6,699 nt of DNA, taken from the NCBI GenBank assembly GCA_021200395.1, contig JAJQGQ010000011.1, positions 1 through 6,699 on the forward strand. Reading direction: 5' to 3'. The translations under genes were made by a program, and so were the position numbers. The notes below the pieces were generated by a model. That model was not told the origin of the DNA. It made no database searches and saw only the letters and a list, made by a program, of their open reading frames with translations. The stretch is from Erysipelotrichaceae bacterium (GTDB lineage: Bacteria > Bacillota_I > Bacilli_A > Erysipelotrichales > Coprobacillaceae). This document shows, piece after piece, positions 1 to 4,201 of the stretch. The number at the start of each line of letters is the position of its first letter. Position 1 is the first letter of the stretch.

Positions 1-1655
1 GATGTTTCAATACGATAACTAAAATCTATATCATTATGAAGTGTTATTTTAGAGTTAATAAGATAATTTAATGTATCATTATCTGTTTGAATAACTTTAG
101 CTTGAGATACTTTAGAAGAAATCTGATGAATATAATCTAATGCATTTTGTTGATTTCCATGTTTTATTCTTAATTCAATAGCTAGTAAATGATTATTAAG
201 ATCATGTCTTAGTTGACGATTACCCTTATAACTTTCTTCTATATTCTTCATAACTGCACTACTTAATGAAGATGTATAATTTTTCACTTCTTGTTCTATA
301 AGCTCTGCTCTTGTTTTCTTCAGACTTCTTGTGAGTATGACAAACAGGATAAGAATGATTTCTACAAATAACACCAGTGGTAATCCATACATATTGGATA
401 TTAAACTGACAGTATCTGTATAATTAACAATCATCATTTCAAATACATTGACTAATAAACAAACCATAAAGAACCAAAACAAATCTTTATATGATGCTTT
501 TCTATAATCTTCATCCATAAAATGAAAAATAAAATAATCAACAAGTAATATGAGTGCATCTATTAAATATATACATGGATAATAGTAACTACTACCATAT
601 ACAAATAAACTGTTATAGTTTACTAAAATGGTTGTTGTAGTTGTTGCCATACCATGACTAACTTCTATTAGACTTAGTGTTAAAATAGATATAAATAGTG
701 TTTTATAGAATTCATCTTTAGAAGCATATATAATATATAAAAATACAGCTATATAAATAAAACGAATCGGTATATCAAGATAATAAAATAACATTGATAA
801 TATAATTATGATAGGAATAAAATATTGATAATACTCTACATTAATAAATAATCTTGTAAACATACATACAAATATACCTATAATCAAACCATATAATGTT
901 ATTTCTATGATGTTTTCTTGTTGATAAGTCAATGTGCCACCATTCATCATAGTTAGTTGATATGAAGAATCTAATGATTGTATAGCTTTATAAACATTGA
1001 TTTCTTGACCATTTTCAATATCTAGATAATATTCATTATTGTTATTTTGAATGTTGTATTGATTGAATATGTTTTCTATATAAGATGTGGGCATATAAAT
1101 ACATATCGTATTATAGCTATCATCATAAAGACTATATTCCCGTGATAAGAGTGTACCATCAATATTGAATTCTATATGATCAATGTTATTATTGAGATTA
1201 CCTGATAATTGTAATATTTCATCATTGATTTCATAATCAAAGATATTTTCAAAATTGGCATCAATATATGTACCAGAAATAGGTTCATTATTATGTTGTA
1301 TATTTTGATAAGAATAATAGGATTGAATAATAAAAGATGTATCAGATACAATATCATAATGATCTTCATAATAAATACTTGATGTTTGTTTAATCAAATG
1401 ATTATCTTTATCATAGATAGAAATAGTTATGTCATCTGTATTAAGTACAATGTGATAATTTGTATCGACATGATCAATACCATCAATAGCTAATAATTCA
1501 TTGATTTGTGTTTGGGTTAATGATGTATCGGATGTGAGAATATATCCATTAGAATCTATCATTTCTGATTCAATGGTAGTATATCTTGTTTGATAAATAA
1601 GTATTCCTAATATAAAAGTAATAAGAAATACAATGATATGTTTATAGTATTTCAT
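1..1655 (-). CDS. GHKL-family sensor histidine kinase, partial (C-terminal ATPase domain beyond window edge)
   Basis: This is an open frame of 551 codons with no stop, read from ATG at 1655 to the window edge, so the C-terminus is missing. One N-terminal membrane helix (about residues 6-21) is followed by an extracytoplasmic domain of about 225 residues rich in Asn, Tyr and Asp. A block of about seven hydrophobic segments follows (about 249-271, 277-291, 295-311, 319-332, 357-380, 391-410, 418-442). After a helical linker comes the phosphoacceptor motif LRHDLNNHLLAIELR, with His484 as the likely autophosphorylated residue. RHDxxNHL is typical of the SpoB/AgrC-like GHKL kinases that partner LytTR regulators. 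The last residues in view (DNDTLNYLINSKI) match the approach to the ATPase domain, whose N and G boxes are not visible. The ATG overlaps the regulator's stop as ATGA, with AGGTGA seven bases upstream, so the two are translationally coupled. The input signal is unknown. The kinase call is firm; the fold of the extracellular domain is not. Confidence 0.9.
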   Translation of the reverse strand, partial: MKYYKHIIVFLITFILGILIYQTRYTTIESEMIDSNGYILTSDTSLTQTQINELLAIDGIDHVDTNYHIVLNTDDITISIYDKDNHLIKQTSSIYYEDHYDIVSDTSFIIQSYYSYQNIQHNNEPISGTYIDANFENIFDYEINDEILQLSGNLNNNIDHIEFNIDGTLLSREYSLYDDSYNTICIYMPTSYIENIFNQYNIQNNNNEYYLDIENGQEINVYKAIQSLDSSYQLTMMNGGTLTYQQENIIEITLYGLIIGIFVCMFTRLFINVEYYQYFIPIIIILSMLFYYLDIPIRFIYIAVFLYIIYASKDEFYKTLFISILTLSLIEVSHGMATTTTTILVNYNSLFVYGSSYYYPCIYLIDALILLVDYFIFHFMDEDYRKASYKDLFWFFMVCLLVNVFEMMIVNYTDTVSLISNMYGLPLVLFVEIILILFVILTRSLKKTRAELIEQEVKNYTSSLSSAVMKNIEESYKGNRQLRHDLNNHLLAIELRIKHGNQQNALDYIHQISSKVSQAKVIQTDNDTLNYLINSKITLHNDIDFSYRIET

Positions 1656-2326
1656 AAGTTATTCACCTGATTAATGATATTTTTTCGTAATGAACGACTA
1701 ACAGGTAATAGTGTGTTATTAGTTAAGATTATTTCACTCGTTTTCTTGTTGTATTCTTTTATATAGTTCTTATTCACAATCATACCTGAATTGATTTTTA
1801 TGAATTGATTATTGAGTTGTTGTGAGAAGACTTTAAGAGTTTGATATATTTTATATGTTTGAGATGTCGTATGTATATATAAGTTATTGATTTCTTTATG
1901 AATATAGATAATATTTTTTAAAGGGATAGGTGTTAGAATATCTTGATATTTAATGGTTATGATATCTTTAGCAGTTAATTCTTTTTGTAATTCTTTAAAC
2001 ATTTTAGTAAGTTCTTCTTCATAGTGGGCTTTATCAATATACCAGAAAGGTCGATATGTAAAGCTTTCTTTCCATAGTTCTGTATGTGATGTCACAAAGA
2101 TAATAGGTTTATAAGATGATAATGAATCATTTATATAGGATGCATAGTCATAGCCATTTTCATTGTTTAATTCGATATCTAAAAAGAAAGCATCATATGA
2201 TTCAATATCAATGCTTTTATCTATGTGTGTCAATATATCAACCTGACTATTATCAAAATATTGTTGTATCATATCTGCTAAAAGGTGTGCAAAAAAGATA
2301 TCATCATCTAATACCAAAAACTTCAT
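1652..2326 (-). CDS. LytTR-family response regulator (REC-LytTR), 224 aa
   Basis: This is a cytoplasmic transcription regulator, probably phosphorylated by the kinase encoded just downstream. The receiver domain covers about residues 1-118: acidic cluster Asp7-Asp8-Asp9, phosphoacceptor Asp50 in FFLDIELNNENGYDYA, Thr79 in FVTSH, and Lys99 in YIDKAH. The LytTR DNA-binding domain covers about 122-222, with the typical FIKINSGMIVNKNYIKEYN segment (175-193) and a closing LLPVSRSLRKN. The length is normal for the family. The frame stays open upstream to an ATG at 2398 inside parB. I chose the ATG at 2326 because it begins directly with the receiver's first strand (MKFLVLDDD), has a GAAGGGA ribosome binding site at about 2331-2337, and lies downstream of a good promoter at 2345-2360. 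The usual Pro after the conserved Lys is Ala. Its target genes cannot be told from this window. Confidence 0.93.
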   Translation of the reverse strand: MKFLVLDDDIFFAHLLADMIQQYFDNSQVDILTHIDKSIDIESYDAFFLDIELNNENGYDYASYINDSLSSYKPIIFVTSHTELWKESFTYRPFWYIDKAHYEEELTKMFKELQKELTAKDIITIKYQDILTPIPLKNIIYIHKEINNLYIHTTSQTYKIYQTLKVFSQQLNNQFIKINSGMIVNKNYIKEYNKKTSEIILTNNTLLPVSRSLRKNIINQVNNL

Positions 2327-2330
2327 GCTA

Positions 2331-2337
2331 TCCCTTC
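2331..2337 (-). promoter_or_regulatory. Ribosome binding site deciding the response regulator start
   Basis: On the minus strand GAAGGGA lies four bases before the ATG at 2326. It supports that start over the in-frame ATG at 2398, which sits inside parB and upstream of the parB terminator. Confidence 0.75.
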
Positions 2338-2344
2338 TTTCCCA

Positions 2345-2360
2345 TAAAAAAATTATAGCA
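2345..2360 (-). promoter_or_regulatory. Extended -10 promoter for the two-component operon
   Basis: The minus strand carries TGCTATAAT at 2360-2352: a perfect TATAAT hexamer with the TG of an extended -10 element. No good -35 hexamer exists at 16-18 bases upstream, which is tolerated for extended -10 promoters. The predicted start is near 2345 and gives a leader of about 19 bases containing only the ribosome binding site. The poly-U tract of the parB terminator forms part of the spacer upstream of the -10. This is a prediction from sequence only. Confidence 0.65.
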
Positions 2361-2361
2361 T

Positions 2362-2386
2362 AAAAAAAGCAATTATTCATTGCTTT
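2362..2386 (-). terminator. Intrinsic terminator of the parA-parB operon
   Basis: On the minus strand AAAGCAAT (2386-2379) and ATTGCTTT (2373-2366) form a perfect 8-bp stem around a five-base loop, GAATA. The 3' arm runs directly into a tract of seven T residues (2368-2362). The parB stop codon TAA begins in the loop, so the terminator is partly coding sequence. The stem is AT-rich, so it may be leaky and allow some read-through into the regulator gene. Confidence 0.75.
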
Positions 2387-3272
2387 CTTCGATAACACCC
2401 ATTAATTCTAAAATACGATTTAAATCATCTGTATTTGTATATTTAATAGTGATTGATTTTTCATCAACTTTGATTTTTGTACGATATTTCTTTCTTAATA
2501 AACCTTCAACATATGTATATTCTTTTGGTTGTGGTTGTTTTGGTTTATTAGCTTTAGCTTCTTGAAGTTTAATACCTTTTACTTTATCTTCAACTTGTCT
2601 TACAGACATTTTTTCATCAATAGCTTTTTGCGCTAAGTCTAATGCTTTATCCGTATCAATCGTAATCAAAGGTCGAATGTGACCCATTGTTAGTTTACCA
2701 TCAAGGACATAATTTTGAAGCTGTTCAGGCATTTTCAGCAATCTGACAGTATTAGCCACATGAGCTCTTGATTTACCTACACGTTTGGCTAATTCTTCTT
2801 GTGTTAAATGAAGCTTTTGCATCATTGTTTGATAAGCTTGAGCTTCTTCTATAGCATTCAAATCTTCTCTTTGAATATTCTCTAATAATGCTATTTCTAA
2901 CATTTGATCATCAGTAAACTCTACAAGTATCGCTGGGACTGTTTCTAAACCAACCATACAAGCTGCACGATATCTTCTTTCACCTGCAACAATATCATAA
3001 CCTTGTATAGATTTCTTTAATATAAGTGGTTGAAATATACCATGTTCTCTTATAGATTGAGCTAATTCTTCCAATTTTTCTTCATCAAAATGTTTTCTAG
3101 GTTGATAAGGATTGGGGCGAATGTCTGTTACAGGAATTTGTTCTTGAGTCAGTGATTCAGCATTGTTGTCTATAGCATTAATCATTGACTGAAGATCGCC
3201 ACCTGTAGCACCATCACCAAAAATAGCATCTAAACCTTTTCCTAAACCAGAGTTTTTCTTTGTTTTAGCCAT
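2373..3272 (-). CDS. parB: Chromosome partitioning protein ParB (Spo0J family), 299 aa
   Basis: ParB is a CTP-dependent DNA clamp that loads at parS, spreads along DNA and stimulates ParA ATPase for chromosome segregation; in Firmicutes it also recruits SMC. The N-terminal ParA-contacting stretch GLGKGLDAIF is at 9-18. The N-terminal CTP-binding domain includes PNPYQPRK (53-60), GERRYRA (97-103) and ENIQREDLNAIEEA (131-144). The parS-recognising helix-turn-helix is around LTQEELAKRVGKSRAHVANTVRLL (156-179), followed by LTMGHIRPLI (194-203). A Lys/Pro/Gln linker at about 238-250 leads to the C-terminal dimerisation domain (251-299). The length is typical of the family. The start overlaps the parA stop by eight bases (ATGGCTAA), with a purine-rich GGAAGTGGTGA upstream within parA, so translation is probably coupled. 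This could equally be labelled Spo0J; the paralogue Noc is less likely because parA lies directly upstream. Confidence 0.96.
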   Translation of the reverse strand: MAKTKKNSGLGKGLDAIFGDGATGGDLQSMINAIDNNAESLTQEQIPVTDIRPNPYQPRKHFDEEKLEELAQSIREHGIFQPLILKKSIQGYDIVAGERRYRAACMVGLETVPAILVEFTDDQMLEIALLENIQREDLNAIEEAQAYQTMMQKLHLTQEELAKRVGKSRAHVANTVRLLKMPEQLQNYVLDGKLTMGHIRPLITIDTDKALDLAQKAIDEKMSVRQVEDKVKGIKLQEAKANKPKQPQPKEYTYVEGLLRKKYRTKIKVDEKSITIKYTNTDDLNRILELMGVIEESNE

Positions 3273-4032
3273 TGCGTTTCACCACTTCCTTAGCTAATTT
3301 AGAATAAGCAATCGCTCCTTGTGAGCTTTTATCATAATCAAATATATTTAATCCTTCAGAAGGTGCTTCTGATAATTTAATATTTCTAGGTATGACGACA
3401 TCATAAACCTTTTCTTTAAAATACTTTCTTACTTCTTGTGATACTTCAATACCTAAATTGGTACGTGCATCAAGCATGGTTAATAAGACACCTTCGATTG
3501 TTAGTTTTCTATTAAATGTTTTTTGTGTTAATAAAATAGTATTTAATAATTGTGTTAATCCTTCTAGTGCATAATATTCACATTGAACTGGTATTAAAAC
3601 TGTATCAGCAGCTGTTAAAGCATTGGTATTCAGTAATCCTAAAGCAGGAGGGCAATCAATAATAACATAATCATAATGATTTTTTTCATTATCTAAAACA
3701 AATTTTAATCTTTGTTCACGTCCTGTTTTCACTTGTGATAATTCTATTTCTACGCCTGCTAAATCAATATTTGCAGGAACAATATCTAATCCTTCAACAT
3801 TAGATTTGATAATAATATCTTTAAGAGGTGTACCATCAATAATCGCATCATAGACTGTTAACTCTAAAGCTGAACGATCAACACCAATACCTTGTGTTGC
3901 ATTAGCTTGAGGATCAATATCAATTAATAATACTTTTTTACCCATATATGCAAGTGCTGCTGCTAAATTCACACTTGTTGTGGTTTTACCAACACCACCC
4001 TTTTGATTTGTAACAGCTATAACTTTAGACAT
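3265..4032 (-). CDS. parA: Chromosome partitioning ATPase ParA (Soj family), 255 aa
   Basis: This is a cytoplasmic Walker-type ATPase that binds DNA nonspecifically as an ATP dimer and works with ParB in origin segregation; in Bacillus, Soj also regulates DnaA. The deviant Walker A motif NQKGGVGKTTTS (9-20) shows the signature Lys11 and catalytic Lys16. Walker A' is LLIDIDPQANAT with Asp40, and Walker B is YVIIDCPPALG with Asp126. The C-terminal motif PRNIKLSEAPSEG (215-227) is characteristic of chromosomal ParA. The length matches Soj, and there is no N-terminal helix-turn-helix extension of the kind seen in type Ia plasmid ParA. The start has a strong GGGAGG site seven to eight bases upstream. 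It is the first gene of a parA-parB operon with its own promoter at about 4116-4131 and a leader of about 85 bases. Confidence 0.96.
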   Translation of the reverse strand: MSKVIAVTNQKGGVGKTTTSVNLAAALAYMGKKVLLIDIDPQANATQGIGVDRSALELTVYDAIIDGTPLKDIIIKSNVEGLDIVPANIDLAGVEIELSQVKTGREQRLKFVLDNEKNHYDYVIIDCPPALGLLNTNALTAADTVLIPVQCEYYALEGLTQLLNTILLTQKTFNRKLTIEGVLLTMLDARTNLGIEVSQEVRKYFKEKVYDVVIPRNIKLSEAPSEGLNIFDYDKSSQGAIAYSKLAKEVVKRNG

Positions 4033-4042
4033 CCTTCAACCT

Positions 4043-4048
4043 CCCACA
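4043..4048 (-). promoter_or_regulatory. Ribosome binding site of parA
   Basis: On the minus strand GTGGGAGGTTGAAGG precedes the parA ATG. The core GGGAGG is close to the anti-Shine-Dalgarno complement and is well spaced, supporting the start at 4032. The exact extent may be off by a few bases. Confidence 0.6.
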
Positions 4049-4074
4049 ATATATTTTCATTATTTCATCTTAGG

Positions 4075-4119
4075 CACAATGAGGGCACATAAGTACCCTG
4101 CATTTCTCAACTCATTGTG
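4075..4119 (-). repeat. 9-bp inverted repeat forming a predicted hairpin at the 5' end of the parA leader
   Basis: On the minus strand CACAATGAG (4119-4111) is perfectly complementary to CTCATTGTG (4083-4075), with 27 bases between. Just inside the 3' arm, GGTAC and GTGCC can pair (one G-U) around a TTAT loop. The RNA could therefore fold as two stacked stems with an unpaired stretch of about 13 bases on the 5' side. With the predicted start at about 4116-4120, the outer stem would begin almost at the first nucleotide of the mRNA. There is no U tract after it, so it is not a terminator. It may be an mRNA-stabilising 5' stem, a regulatory leader or a DNA operator; the sequence does not decide. 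Confidence 0.55.
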
Positions 4120-4134
4120 TGTATTATAACACAC
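4116..4134 (-). promoter_or_regulatory. parA promoter (extended -10) inside an inverted repeat, possible operator
   Basis: The minus strand carries TGTTATAAT at 4131-4123: a perfect TATAAT with the extended -10 TG. The spacing upstream offers only weak -35 hexamers (TATAAA-like) in a very AT-rich stretch. The -10 hexamer is flanked exactly by GTGTGT (4117-4122 on the plus strand) and ACACAC (4129-4134), a six-base inverted repeat centred on the hexamer. A protein bound there would cover the promoter, so it is a candidate operator. The start is predicted near 4116-4118. Confidence 0.6.
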
Positions 4135-4179
4135 TTCTATGAAATTTTATATATCTTTTATTGAAAATGTCGAAGCATC

Positions 4180-4201
4180 AAAAAAAGCTCAAAGAGCTTT
4201 T
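4180..4201 (-). terminator. Intrinsic terminator of the glycyl radical enzyme gene
   Basis: On the minus strand AAAAGCTC (4201-4194) pairs with GAGCTTTT (4190-4183) around a TTT loop, or with a wider loop if the terminal C-G pair opens. The T tract runs through 4180. The stem starts within the stop codon at 4200-4202. It separates the enzyme gene from parA-parB, which has its own promoter. Confidence 0.75.

Noticed and set aside
1172..1369. 65-residue minus-strand open frame, very rich in Ile, Leu, Met and Tyr
   Set aside because: It lies wholly inside the sensor kinase gene in another frame. The continuous 551-codon kinase frame, with recognisable motifs and its own ribosome binding site, explains the DNA.
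2116..2358. 80-residue plus-strand open frame
   Set aside because: It is antisense to the response regulator, His/Tyr-rich with no recognisable domain and no convincing ribosome binding site; it is a shadow of the regulator's codons.
2327..2398. N-terminal extension of the response regulator to ATG 2398
   Set aside because: The extra 24 residues overlap parB, cross the parB terminator and the regulator's own promoter, and precede the normal receiver start at MKFLVLDDD.
2380..2565. 61-residue plus-strand open frame
   Set aside because: It is antisense to the parB C-terminal region with no initiation signals or domain features.
3274..3285. GCGTTTCACCAC near the parB start as a parS site
   Set aside because: Only one half (GTTTCAC) resembles parS; the palindromic second half GTGAAAC is missing.
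4025..4060. Short leader frame encoding MKIYCGRLKDV overlapping the parA start
   Set aside because: There is no ribosome binding site for its ATG, and the frame simply runs through the parA Shine-Dalgarno region; there are no repeated regulatory codons.
4063..4101. Leader frame encoding MQGTYVPSLCLR within the parA leader hairpin
   Set aside because: It has only a weak purine stretch upstream and no attenuation-type codon run or alternative terminator; chance explains it.
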